Notes under the pieces: model-generated
The model's input: only the letters and a program-made list of their open reading frames with translations
Databases searched by the model: none
Told to the model about the DNA's origin: nothing
Translations under genes and position numbers: made by a program
Part shown: positions 1-8,084 of the stretch, one piece after another
How positions within the stretch are numbered: position 1 is the stretch's first letter
How the letters are laid out: every line of letters starts with the position of its first letter
Source: Pseudomonas asplenii
GTDB taxonomy: Bacteria > Pseudomonadota > Gammaproteobacteria > Pseudomonadales > Pseudomonadaceae
Length of the DNA stretch: 38,869 nt
Assembly: GCF_001293465.1 (NCBI RefSeq)
Contig: NZ_JSYZ01000012.1
Coordinates: 44,209 to 83,077, forward strand
Reading direction: 5' to 3'

Positions 1-790
1 TTTTGCCTTGCCTAACCTGCGTTTCAAACAATTTCGTACACAGCCTAAGGCAGTATCGCTCTCGTGGAATTTTGTCGAGAGGAATCATGTGGTTACAGTT
101 GTTGTAAGCGATCTTTCCACACTCCCCGCGTTTATTCTGTAATCGCTCTTCTAAACAATAGTGAATGACCTGCCATCTGTTTGAGAGTTTCAGTTTGAGG
201 CTGTATGGGAACTATCAGGGATAACAACTAGCCGGCCTCTTTGGCTCTCCCCTGAATCCCGGGGCAACTACGCCAATTGTCGCACAGCAACTGCGTAATA
301 TATGGGAGCTGCTTTTGCACTCTCTTGGGGCGGGATGCCGCATTTTGAGCCATGGTGACTTGAATCGATCAGTGATGCGAAGGGAGCGGCCTTCTTGTGT
401 CCCTGGTTGGCTGTCCAAGGCAATGCGGGAAGATAGCGGGGGTTATTCGTGGCGAGGCTGCGAAGCGTCTCTGTGCAGCCATTTCCTACTTTTTGTATCA
501 GCTTTAGACACATTCGGGCATCTTTCGTTAGTGTCTGAGTGCCAGTATTTATGCGGTGCAGGAGTAGTGAATTTTTTCCAGTGCTATTGCAGGGTATTTC
601 AATAACCTTATCCTGGTCAAGGACTTAATAGTGTAAGAAAAGGGCGTTAGACTTCTTCGGAAATTGTGCTTTAATCGAGTGCTTTCATGCCGCTGGCATA
701 TGAGTCTCCCTGTGTTGCAATACTTGTGGGCGTCAGTTTGTTTTTCATGGCTTGGAGCCTTGGGCAGCAAGAAACGGAAGAAAAGCACCT
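1..790. other. gene-free leader ahead of the glycan locus
   Basis: No open frame here has a good ribosome binding site or a recognisable product; the short frames on both strands (all under 100 codons) look like chance. The DNA is AT-richer than the rest of the window (about 45% GC in the first 60 bases by hand count). It must contain the promoter of the 14-gene block. One weak sigma70-like pair is TTGCAG at 587-592 and TATCCT at 609-614, but I do not trust it. I see no clear JUMPstart/ops element, tRNA or repeat. Confidence 0.6.
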
Positions 791-2317
791 ATGGATGCAC
801 TATTTGTAACACCTGATTCTTCGGCAAAGGCCTATCAGGGGCTGGCAAGCGTATATTCCGCGATAGAGCCGCCGACGTGGTCGTTGCTGCTGGCCGAGTC
901 CTGTCGCAGCAAGGGCTTCGAGGTCGGTATCCTGGACTGCGATGCCGAGAAGCTGAGCCTTGAACAGGCGGTTCTGCGTGTCGAGTCCCACCGGCCGAGG
1001 CTGGTGGTGTTTGTCGTCTACGGACAGAACCCCAACTCCGGCACGACCAGCATGATTGGCGCCCTCGAACTGGCCGCCGCGCTCAAGGAACAGTCGCCCC
1101 TGTTCAAGATCTGCTTCGTCGGCTCGCACATCAGCGCCTTGCCCAGAGAGGTTCTGTCACATTCCTGTGTCGATCTGGTGCTGCTCAACGAAGGCGTCTA
1201 TGCCCTGCATTCGCTATTGGCGAGCAATCTGGGCGATGACCTGTCTTCGATCCGGGGAATCGGTTACAAGCAACGTGGTCCGGCGAACTTCCCCATGCCG
1301 GTGCTCAATCCGCCCGAGCGATTGGTTCCCCAGGAGCGCATGGACATCGACATGCCAGGGTATGCCTGGGACCTGTTGCCCTACAAGGAACGTCCCCTGG
1401 ACCTCTACCGGGCGCATTTCTGGCACGCCGGTTTCGACCATGCCCAGCGTACGCCTTTCGCGGCGATCTATACGTCGCTGGGCTGCAACTTCGGTTGCAA
1501 CTTCTGCATGATCAACATCGTCAACCGGACGGACAACTCGGAGTCCGCCGATGCCGCCAGCTTCCGTGGCATGCGCTTCTGGAGCCCGGCCTGGGTGATG
1601 CGCGAGATGGAAAAGCTGGCCAGGCTTGGCGTGCACACGTTGCGTATCAGCGACGAGATGTTCTTCCTCAACCGCAAATTCTACGAGCCGGTCCTGCGCC
1701 AGGTGATCGAACGCGAGTTCGATTTCAACATGTGGACCTACTCGCGCGTGGACACGGTACGTCGTGACGCCCTGGAGCTGTTCAAGCAGGCAGGGGTCAA
1801 CTGGTTGGCGCTGGGGGTCGAGGCGGGCAACCAGATGGTTCGCCAGGAGGTGTCCAAGGGCTCCTTCAAGGAAGTCAACATTCGTGACGTCTGCGACGTG
1901 ATCCGGCAGACCGACATCAATGTGATCAGCAATTTCATTTTCGGCTTTCCGGACGATACGTTGGAGACGATGCAGGAAACCCTGGATCTGGCCATCGAGT
2001 TGAACTGCGAAATGGCCAACATGTATCCCTGCCAGGCATTGCCGGGCAGCCCGATGAACCGGATCGCACGAGAGGAAGGCTGGAAGCTGCCCTCGAGTTA
2101 TGAAGGGTATGCGTTTCTGTCCTATGAATGCGAGCCCTTGCCCACCAAGCACCTGTCGGCGGCACAGGTACTGAAGTTCAGGGATGAGGCCTGGCAGCGT
2201 TATTTCACCAATCCGACCTACCTGAATCTTGTCGAGCAGAAATTCGGGCCCACGCAGCGCCTGAATATCGAAGACATGACTCGGATCAAGTTGCGGCGGA
2301 AACTGCTGGGGGACTAG
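791..2317 (+). CDS. B12-binding-domain radical SAM protein
   Basis: 508 residues. The N-terminal third (about 1-150) resembles a cobalamin-binding fold. The radical SAM core carries the iron-sulfur motif CNFGCNFC with cysteines at 232, 236 and 239. Further core motifs follow, such as LGVEAGNQ and IFGFPDDT. Family members use SAM and a 4Fe-4S cluster, some with B12, for methylation of unactivated carbon or other radical chemistry; the substrate here is unknown. I chose the ATG at 791, preceded by GGAAGA, over an in-frame TTG at 752. It is the first gene of the surface-glycan block and ends 3 bases before the sugar kinase, so a role in modifying a sugar nucleotide or lipid-linked glycan is inferred from context only. 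Confidence 0.85.
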   Translation: MDALFVTPDSSAKAYQGLASVYSAIEPPTWSLLLAESCRSKGFEVGILDCDAEKLSLEQAVLRVESHRPRLVVFVVYGQNPNSGTTSMIGALELAAALKEQSPLFKICFVGSHISALPREVLSHSCVDLVLLNEGVYALHSLLASNLGDDLSSIRGIGYKQRGPANFPMPVLNPPERLVPQERMDIDMPGYAWDLLPYKERPLDLYRAHFWHAGFDHAQRTPFAAIYTSLGCNFGCNFCMINIVNRTDNSESADAASFRGMRFWSPAWVMREMEKLARLGVHTLRISDEMFFLNRKFYEPVLRQVIEREFDFNMWTYSRVDTVRRDALELFKQAGVNWLALGVEAGNQMVRQEVSKGSFKEVNIRDVCDVIRQTDINVISNFIFGFPDDTLETMQETLDLAIELNCEMANMYPCQALPGSPMNRIAREEGWKLPSSYEGYAFLSYECEPLPTKHLSAAQVLKFRDEAWQRYFTNPTYLNLVEQKFGPTQRLNIEDMTRIKLRRKLLGD

Positions 2318-2320
2318 CCT

Positions 2321-3313
2321 GTGATCATAACGCGTACACCCTATCGTATTTCGTTCTTCGGCGGTGGCACCGATTATCCAGGCTGGTTTCGTGAGCAAGG
2401 GGGCTCGGTCATCTCCACCTCCATCGACAAGTATTGCTACATCAGCTGTCGTCACCTGCCACCGTTCTTCGACCACAAGTACCGGATCGTCTACTCGACG
2501 ATCGAAAACGTGATGGAGCCGGAAGAAATCAAGCACCCCGCAGTACGTGCCGTATTGCGGCACATGGAGTGCGACCGTGGCCTGGAGATACACCATGATG
2601 GCGACCTGCCGGCGCGTTCCGGGCTAGGTTCAAGCTCATCGTTCACCGTGGGCCTGCTGCATGCGTTGAAGGCGCTCGATGGGAAACAGGTGTGCCAGGA
2701 CTCCCTGGCGAAACTGGCCATTCATGTCGAGCAGGATGTCATCAAGGAAAGTGTCGGCTCGCAGGATCAGATCGCAGCAGCCTATGGTGGTTTCAATCGC
2801 ATCGATTTTCTGCGTGATGGCAACTTCAAGGTATCTCCTGTCATCCTGCCCGAGTCGCGGCTGCGCCACCTGCAAAATCACCTCATGCTGTTCTTCACCG
2901 GATTTTCCCGGATTGCTGCGGAAATCGCACAATCGAAAATCCAGAACATATCCGTACGTCATAGCGAACTGACGCAAATCATGCAGATGGTCGACGAGTC
3001 CTTGTCGATCCTTCAGTCCAACAGTTCGCTGGACGAGTTCGGTGAGCTGCTGCATGAGGGCTGGAAGCTGAAGAAGGGCCTGTCTGACCGGGTCAGCAAC
3101 CCCGACCTGGATGCGATCTATGAAGCCGCCCGATCAGCCGGCGCGACCGGTGGGAAGTTGCTGGGTGCGGGTGGGGGCGGTTTCATGCTGTTTTTTGTCA
3201 AGCCAGAGCTGCAGTGGCGGGTTCGCGAACGCTTGAAGGCTCTGATTCATGTGCCTTTCCAGTTCGAGAGTTCCGGTAGCCGGGTCGTTCTTTATCAGCC
3301 TAACGGACTTTAA
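2321..3313 (+). CDS. hddA: GHMP kinase, D-glycero-D-manno-heptose 7-phosphate kinase-like
   Basis: 330 residues, GTG start with the purine-rich CTGGGGGA just upstream. All three GHMP kinase motifs are visible: TRTPYRISFFGGGTDYP near the N-terminus (4-20), the ATP loop PARSGLGSSSS (97-107) and GATGGKLLGAGGGG (274-287). The N-terminus and length match HddA, which phosphorylates D-glycero-alpha-D-manno-heptose 7-phosphate at C1 on the way to GDP-heptose. The guanylyltransferase partner of that route is five genes downstream (7283-8008), which supports the reading. No GmhA or GmhB homolog lies in the window, so the housekeeping enzymes would have to supply the 7-phosphate. A kinase for another sugar phosphate cannot be excluded. 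Confidence 0.8.
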   Translation: MIITRTPYRISFFGGGTDYPGWFREQGGSVISTSIDKYCYISCRHLPPFFDHKYRIVYSTIENVMEPEEIKHPAVRAVLRHMECDRGLEIHHDGDLPARSGLGSSSSFTVGLLHALKALDGKQVCQDSLAKLAIHVEQDVIKESVGSQDQIAAAYGGFNRIDFLRDGNFKVSPVILPESRLRHLQNHLMLFFTGFSRIAAEIAQSKIQNISVRHSELTQIMQMVDESLSILQSNSSLDEFGELLHEGWKLKKGLSDRVSNPDLDAIYEAARSAGATGGKLLGAGGGGFMLFFVKPELQWRVRERLKALIHVPFQFESSGSRVVLYQPNGL

Positions 3314-3315
3314 GC

Positions 3316-4269
3316 ATGTCACAGCGTCTCTCAAGGCACTCGCGAATCTACATCGCGGGGCACCGTGGAATGATTGGCTCGGCATTTGTCCGGCATTTCA
3401 CCGCAGCCGGTTTCACCGATCTGCTCCTGCGTGGGCACGACCAGTTGGAACTCACCGACAAGTCGGCAGTCGATGCGTTTTTCGCCGAGCAGCGTCCCGA
3501 GATCGTCATTCTCGCGGCGGGCAAGGTGGGAGGTATTGTCGATAACGTCAATTATCCGGCCGACTTCATTACCCGTAACCTGGAAATCCAGGCCAATGTC
3601 ATCCAGAGCGCCCACCGCCATGGTGTGCGGCGACTCGTGTTCTTCGGCTCGTCCTGCATGTACCCGCGTGAGTGTCCGCAGCCCATGGCTGAGGACGCGC
3701 TGTTGAGTGGAAAGCCGGAAATGACCAGCATCGCCTATGCGATGGCCAAGCTGGCCGGGGTTCATATGTGCCTGGCGTACAACCGGCAGTATGGCGAGCA
3801 GCGTTTCATTCCCGTGATTCCGAACAGCGTATACGGCGAGAACGACAACTTCGATCCCCAGTCCGGGCATGTGCTTTCGGCGTTGATCAGCCGCTTTCAT
3901 GCCGCTCACAAGGCGCAGCAACCGCTGACCACGTTGTGGGGTACCGGCACGCCGCGGCGCGAATTCCTGTGTGCCGATGACCTGGCCGCCGCCTGTCATG
4001 TGTTGCTGGAAGCGGATCTTTCGACCGTCGAGCTGCCGATCAATATCGGCTCGGGGCATGACCTGTCCATCCGGGAGTTGGCCCAGCTGATCGCGACTGT
4101 CGTCGGCTACCGCGGCGAGATCGCCTGGGACACCCAGCGACCGGATGGCACTCTGCGCAAGTTGCTGGACAGCTCGCGCATCCTTGAACTGGGTTGGCAG
4201 CCGTCGATCTCCCTGGAGGCGGGCATCCGCCGAACCTATGCATCTTTTCTGGAGAGCAGCCATGCATGA
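3316..4269 (+). CDS. GDP-L-fucose synthase family SDR (WcaG/Fcl-like)
   Basis: 317 residues of the extended SDR fold. The NADP-binding GHRGMIG lies at 15-21, the family-specific SSCMYP at 112-117, and the catalytic Tyr141-Lys145 pair sits in IAYAMAKLAG. These match GDP-L-fucose synthase, which epimerises C3/C5 and reduces C4 of GDP-4-keto-6-deoxymannose. In Campylobacter heptose pathways homologs act on GDP-4-keto-6-deoxyheptose, and the neighbouring HddA/HddC-like genes make that possible here. No GDP-sugar 4,6-dehydratase is in the window, so its substrate must come from a gene elsewhere or differ from fucose. It overlaps the next gene by 8 bases. Confidence 0.82.
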   Translation: MSQRLSRHSRIYIAGHRGMIGSAFVRHFTAAGFTDLLLRGHDQLELTDKSAVDAFFAEQRPEIVILAAGKVGGIVDNVNYPADFITRNLEIQANVIQSAHRHGVRRLVFFGSSCMYPRECPQPMAEDALLSGKPEMTSIAYAMAKLAGVHMCLAYNRQYGEQRFIPVIPNSVYGENDNFDPQSGHVLSALISRFHAAHKAQQPLTTLWGTGTPRREFLCADDLAAACHVLLEADLSTVELPINIGSGHDLSIRELAQLIATVVGYRGEIAWDTQRPDGTLRKLLDSSRILELGWQPSISLEAGIRRTYASFLESSHA

Positions 4270-5095
4270 ACCTGAACCCGTGCTCGCCACTTACCTGGAA
4301 GAGAAGGCGCATTGGGTCTGGCGGGAGACCTTGAAGATCCACCGGCATACGCCGGAGACCCGGGTCGCCTCGTCGTTATCGCCCATCGAGATTTTCGTGG
4401 TGCTCTACTACGGTGGCTTCCTGCGGCAGAATCCGGCCGATCCCCTCTGGCCAGGGCGTGACCGTTGCATCATCAGCAAGGGCCATGGTTCGTTGTGCAT
4501 GTACCCGATTCTTGCCGACCTCGGCTATTTCCCCGCCGATGAGCTGGAGCGTGTGTGCCAGGAGGGCAGTTTCCTCGGCGGAATACCCGACCCGGTGATT
4601 CCCGGCTATGAAACGGTCAATGGTTCTTTGGGGCACGGCGTCGGTGTCGGTGCCGGCATGGCCCTGGGCCTGAAACGGCGTGGCCGTGACCAGCAGGTCC
4701 ATGTGGTCACCGGCGATGGTGAATTGCATGAGGGCTCGAACTGGGAGGCCTTCATGTTTGCTGCGCAGCATCAGCTGGATAACCTCACGGTGATTGTCGA
4801 CAACAACCAGATCAGCATGCTCGGCCCCACCGACAGCATCGTTTCCCATCGTGACCTGCATGCCAAGTTCACCGCATTCGGCTGGAAGGTTCAGGTCGTG
4901 GAGGATGGCCATTCTCCGCAGGCCATTGCCGCTGCGCTGAGTGCCAGCCGAGCCTCCGGCGAGCCGCAACCCCGGGCGATCATCGTCAATACCCGCAAGG
5001 GGCATCGGGTGCCGGGCCTGGAAAACGCGCCGTTGTCGCACATCACCCCGATTGCGCCGCAGTTGATTGATGAGTTGCTGGGAGTCGAATCATGA
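4262..5095 (+). CDS. transketolase-like TPP enzyme, N-terminal subunit
   Basis: 277 residues corresponding to the TPP pyrophosphate-binding half of transketolase. The cofactor motif runs from GDG (151-153) to DNN (180-182), and SKGHGSL and GSLGHGVGVGAG are typical of the family. The ATG at 4262 overlaps the stop of the previous gene and follows GGAG, so it was preferred over longer in-frame starts. The second half of the enzyme is the next gene, joined by an ATGA overlap that suggests equal expression of both subunits. Full transketolases move a two-carbon ketol unit. In this sugar-nucleotide cluster it may attach a two-carbon branch to a keto-sugar or supply sedoheptulose 7-phosphate; both roles are inference. 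Confidence 0.85.
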   Translation: MHEPEPVLATYLEEKAHWVWRETLKIHRHTPETRVASSLSPIEIFVVLYYGGFLRQNPADPLWPGRDRCIISKGHGSLCMYPILADLGYFPADELERVCQEGSFLGGIPDPVIPGYETVNGSLGHGVGVGAGMALGLKRRGRDQQVHVVTGDGELHEGSNWEAFMFAAQHQLDNLTVIVDNNQISMLGPTDSIVSHRDLHAKFTAFGWKVQVVEDGHSPQAIAAALSASRASGEPQPRAIIVNTRKGHRVPGLENAPLSHITPIAPQLIDELLGVES

Positions 5096-6072
5096 GTGAC
5101 ACGCTGCAGTCGATAAAGCCACGGGCGATGCGTGACACGTTGCTGGCGTCCATCGTCGAGGCCATGGAGGCCGATGACGACATTTTCTTTGCCACCGCCG
5201 ACTTCGGTTCGCCGGTGCTCGACCAGATCCGCGAGCGTTATCCACAACGGTTCGTCAATGTCGGGATCGCCGAGCAGAACCTGATCAATGTCTCGGCGGG
5301 GCTGGCTCTCGAAGGGTTCAAGGTGTTCGCGTATGCGATTGCACCCTTCATCACCATGCGCTGCTTCGAGCAGATTCGCGTGAACCTGGCGCTGCTTTCC
5401 ACCGTGCGGCCCATGAACGTGAACCTGATCGGGGTGGGGGCCGGCTACAGCTATGTGGTCTCCGGTCCGACTCATCAGTGTTACGAGGACCTCACACTGA
5501 TGCGCAGTCTGCCGAACATGCAGGTGCTTTCGCCGGCCGACCAGGTGACGTCGGCCGCACTGGCCTCCCGCTGCCTGGAGCGTCCGGGGATCAAGTACCT
5601 GCGTCTGGATGCCCAGGTCCTGCCGGTGGTCTACACACAGGGCGCGCCGGATCTCGCACGTGGTTTCCAGGTTCATGGTGACGGTGACGCGCTTTGCCTG
5701 GTCTCCACCGGATACATGACACAGACCGCTCTCAAGGCCGCCGAACGCCTGGCGAGCGATGGGCTGCGCGTCACCGTGGTCGACCTGTTCGACCTCAGCG
5801 GTTTTGATGAGCAGGCGCTGATTACCCTGTTCGCCAGATTTCGTGGTGTCGTTTCACTGGAAGAGGGGTTCGAGGGGCGTGGTGGCCTGGACGCCCTGCT
5901 CTTCAATCTGCTGGCTCGGCGCCTGCCCGAAACTCGCCTGTTCAACGTGGGCGTGGCTCCCCAGTACCGGTTCGAGCTGGGTGAGCGGACCGCGCTGCAC
6001 GAGCAGGTCGGTATCGGGGTCGATGCAGTGACCCACAAGGTCCGCGATTTTCACGCTTCACTCTCTCTTTGA
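5092..6072 (+). CDS. transketolase-like TPP enzyme, C-terminal subunit
   Basis: 326 residues matching the pyrimidine-binding and C-terminal domains of transketolase. The motif VGIAEQNLINVSAGLA contains the glutamate (Glu61) that activates TPP in this family. The start codon overlaps the stop of the N-terminal subunit (ATGA at 5092-5095). Together the pair totals about 600 residues, somewhat shorter than the roughly 660 of a single-chain transketolase. Split pairs of this type occur in secondary and surface-sugar clusters as well as in primary metabolism. The next gene encodes a PLP-dependent sugar dehydratase, a pairing that resembles routes to branched deoxysugars. Confidence 0.85.
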   Translation: MSDTLQSIKPRAMRDTLLASIVEAMEADDDIFFATADFGSPVLDQIRERYPQRFVNVGIAEQNLINVSAGLALEGFKVFAYAIAPFITMRCFEQIRVNLALLSTVRPMNVNLIGVGAGYSYVVSGPTHQCYEDLTLMRSLPNMQVLSPADQVTSAALASRCLERPGIKYLRLDAQVLPVVYTQGAPDLARGFQVHGDGDALCLVSTGYMTQTALKAAERLASDGLRVTVVDLFDLSGFDEQALITLFARFRGVVSLEEGFEGRGGLDALLFNLLARRLPETRLFNVGVAPQYRFELGERTALHEQVGIGVDAVTHKVRDFHASLSL

Positions 6073-6109
6073 TTCCATGCCCAGTAGCAAGACGGAGCAA
6101 TCTTCGATC

Positions 6110-7279
6110 ATGAAATACCCCTTGATGCGCAACAACATCCTGCGTGAAGACCTGGATGCGGTCATCGAACATCTGCGACAGGATGATCCCAAGCTCACCC
6201 ATGGCGAGCATGTGAAAGCCTTCGAGGCGGAGTGGTCGCAGTGGCTTGGGGTCAAGTACAGTGTTTTCGTCAACTCGGGGGCCTCGTCGAACCTGTTGAC
6301 CATGGCCTTGCTGAAATTGCGCTATCCACAGGGCGGCGAGGTGATCGTGCCATCCCTGACCTGGGTATCGGATATCGCCAGCGTCCTGCAGAACGGTTTT
6401 ACCCCGGTTTTCACCGATATCGATCCGCGTACCCTGTCCATGGACCCCAGGCAGATCCTCGACAAGCTGAGCGAGCATACCCGGGCGGTGTTCCTGACCC
6501 ATGTCCAGGGCTTCGATGGCATCGATGACGAGGTGCTGGCGGAACTGGATCGCCGGGGTATTCCGCTGATCGAGGACGTGTGCGAGTCGCACGGTGCCGA
6601 ACACGCCGGACGGCGCTTGGGCAGCATCGGCTGGGTGTCGAACTTCTCTTTCTACTATGCCCACCACATGAGCACTATCGAGGGCGGGATGATCTGCACC
6701 AATGACCCGCTCGTCTATCAGCAGGCCCGCATGCTGCGTTCCCATGGCATGGTGCGCGAGGCCAATGATCCGCAGACCCAGGCCGAGTACCGGGCTGCCA
6801 ACCCCGAGCTCAATCCCGACTTCATCTTCGCGTTTCCCGCCTTCAACACCCGTAACACCGAGATCGGCGGAATTCTCGGGCGCAAGCAACTCAAGCGCCT
6901 GTCGGCCAACGTCGAGCGCCGCACGCAGAACCTGCATCGCTTCCTCAGCCAGATCGATCCGCGCAAGTACCGTACCGATTTCAAGTTGGAAGGTTCGAGC
7001 AACTACGCGTTCAACCTGGTCCTGCGCGAGCCCGATGACGAGTTGGTCGAGCGGCTCATGGTCCACATGCGCGAGGGCGGTATCGAGTTTCGCCGTGGCA
7101 GTGCCGGTGGCGGTAACCAGCTGCGCCAGCCATACCTGAAAGGGATCGTGCCGGACGGCTACTATCGCGAGTTCCCCGAGACCGAACACATCCATTTCTA
7201 CGGCTTCTACATCGGCAACTTCCCGGATCTGCGTGATGAGGAAATCGATGAGTTGTGCCGCTATCTCAATGATGTCTAA
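6110..7279 (+). CDS. DegT/DnrJ-fold PLP enzyme, ColD-like sugar 3-dehydratase
   Basis: 389 residues of the DegT/DnrJ/EryC1 aminotransferase fold. The PLP-contacting aspartate is in IEDVCESHGA (Asp156). At the place where aminotransferases have the Schiff-base lysine, the sequence is SFYYAHHMSTIEGG: His185 replaces lysine. That substitution marks the 3-dehydratases ColD (GDP-4-keto-6-deoxymannose) and RfbH/E1 (the CDP equivalent). Length matches ColD (about 388) better than RfbH (about 437), and no E3-type iron-sulfur reductase is nearby, which also favours ColD, a glutamate-driven enzyme. I chose ATG 6110, with GGAG at 6094-6097, over ATG 6077, which has no visible ribosome binding site. The product would be a 3-deoxy-4-keto sugar nucleotide. 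Confidence 0.8.
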   Translation: MKYPLMRNNILREDLDAVIEHLRQDDPKLTHGEHVKAFEAEWSQWLGVKYSVFVNSGASSNLLTMALLKLRYPQGGEVIVPSLTWVSDIASVLQNGFTPVFTDIDPRTLSMDPRQILDKLSEHTRAVFLTHVQGFDGIDDEVLAELDRRGIPLIEDVCESHGAEHAGRRLGSIGWVSNFSFYYAHHMSTIEGGMICTNDPLVYQQARMLRSHGMVREANDPQTQAEYRAANPELNPDFIFAFPAFNTRNTEIGGILGRKQLKRLSANVERRTQNLHRFLSQIDPRKYRTDFKLEGSSNYAFNLVLREPDDELVERLMVHMREGGIEFRRGSAGGGNQLRQPYLKGIVPDGYYREFPETEHIHFYGFYIGNFPDLRDEEIDELCRYLNDV

Positions 7280-7282
7280 GCC

Positions 7283-8008
7283 ATGACGGTCCGTACCGCG
7301 ATTATCCTCGCCGGGGGACTGGGTACCCGGCTGCGCAGCGTCGTCTCCAGCGTTCCCAAACCGATGGCACCGATCAATGGCCGGCCGTTTCTGGAGTACC
7401 TGCTCGATTACTGGATCGAGCAGGGCATCTCGCGCTTCATTCTGTCGGTGGGGTACCAGTGCACGGTCATCACCGAGCACTTTGGCGGGCGCTATCGTTC
7501 TGCCGAAGTAGAGTATGCGATCGAGCACGAGCGCCTGGGGACCGGCGGTGGCCTGTTGTTGGCGGCGGCGATGCTCAAGGATGAAGACGCGTTCGTGCTG
7601 CTCAACGGCGATACGTTCTTTGCCGTCGAGCTCGCGGCACTCGACCGTTTTGCCCGCAAGGCCGGTTCGGACTGGGCGCTGTCGCTGTTCCGGGCCGAGG
7701 AGGCGAACCGCTACATGGGCCTGGAACTGACCGATGAGCAGCGAATTCTCTCGCTGGCATCGCAGCGCGGGTTGCCGGGTTGTCTCGCCAACGGTGGCGT
7801 CTACTGGGTACGCCGGGACAGCCTGGCCAGTTCGCCGTTCGTGGCCGGCAACAGCGTGTCGCTGGAGGATGAGCTCTTGCCGACATTGTTGGCGCGCGGG
7901 GCCTGCCTGTCCGGGTTCGCCGCCGAGGGTTCGTTCATCGATATCGGCATTCCCCATGATTACCAGCGTGCCGGGCAGGTGCTGAACACGTCGGAGCTGC
8001 GCGGTTGA
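7283..8008 (+). CDS. hddC: nucleotidyltransferase, heptose 1-phosphate guanylyltransferase-like
   Basis: 241 residues. The N-terminal signature AIILAGGLGTRLR, followed by PKPMAPINGRPFLEYLL, defines the sugar-phosphate nucleotidyltransferase family. LLNGDTFF supplies the metal-binding aspartate, and GSFIDIGIPHDYQRA is the usual C-terminal motif. Size and motifs fit HddC, which joins GMP from GTP to D-glycero-alpha-D-manno-heptose 1-phosphate. The HddA-like kinase at 2321-3313 would make that substrate. Family members also handle other sugar phosphates, so the nucleotide and sugar are not certain. The ATG lies 3 bases after the previous stop. Confidence 0.78.
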   Translation: MTVRTAIILAGGLGTRLRSVVSSVPKPMAPINGRPFLEYLLDYWIEQGISRFILSVGYQCTVITEHFGGRYRSAEVEYAIEHERLGTGGGLLLAAAMLKDEDAFVLLNGDTFFAVELAALDRFARKAGSDWALSLFRAEEANRYMGLELTDEQRILSLASQRGLPGCLANGGVYWVRRDSLASSPFVAGNSVSLEDELLPTLLARGACLSGFAAEGSFIDIGIPHDYQRAGQVLNTSELRG

Positions 8009-8084
8009 TGCTCCCGGGGATGATGGCCGCCCAGGGTTGCCACGGCATTTACATTTCTTACTCACTCGAAAAAGGAAGCAGACG

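Noticed and set aside
1..790. Short open frames in the leader as small proteins
   Set aside because: None has a convincing ribosome binding site, motif or codon pattern, and frames of this size arise by chance in a gap of this length.
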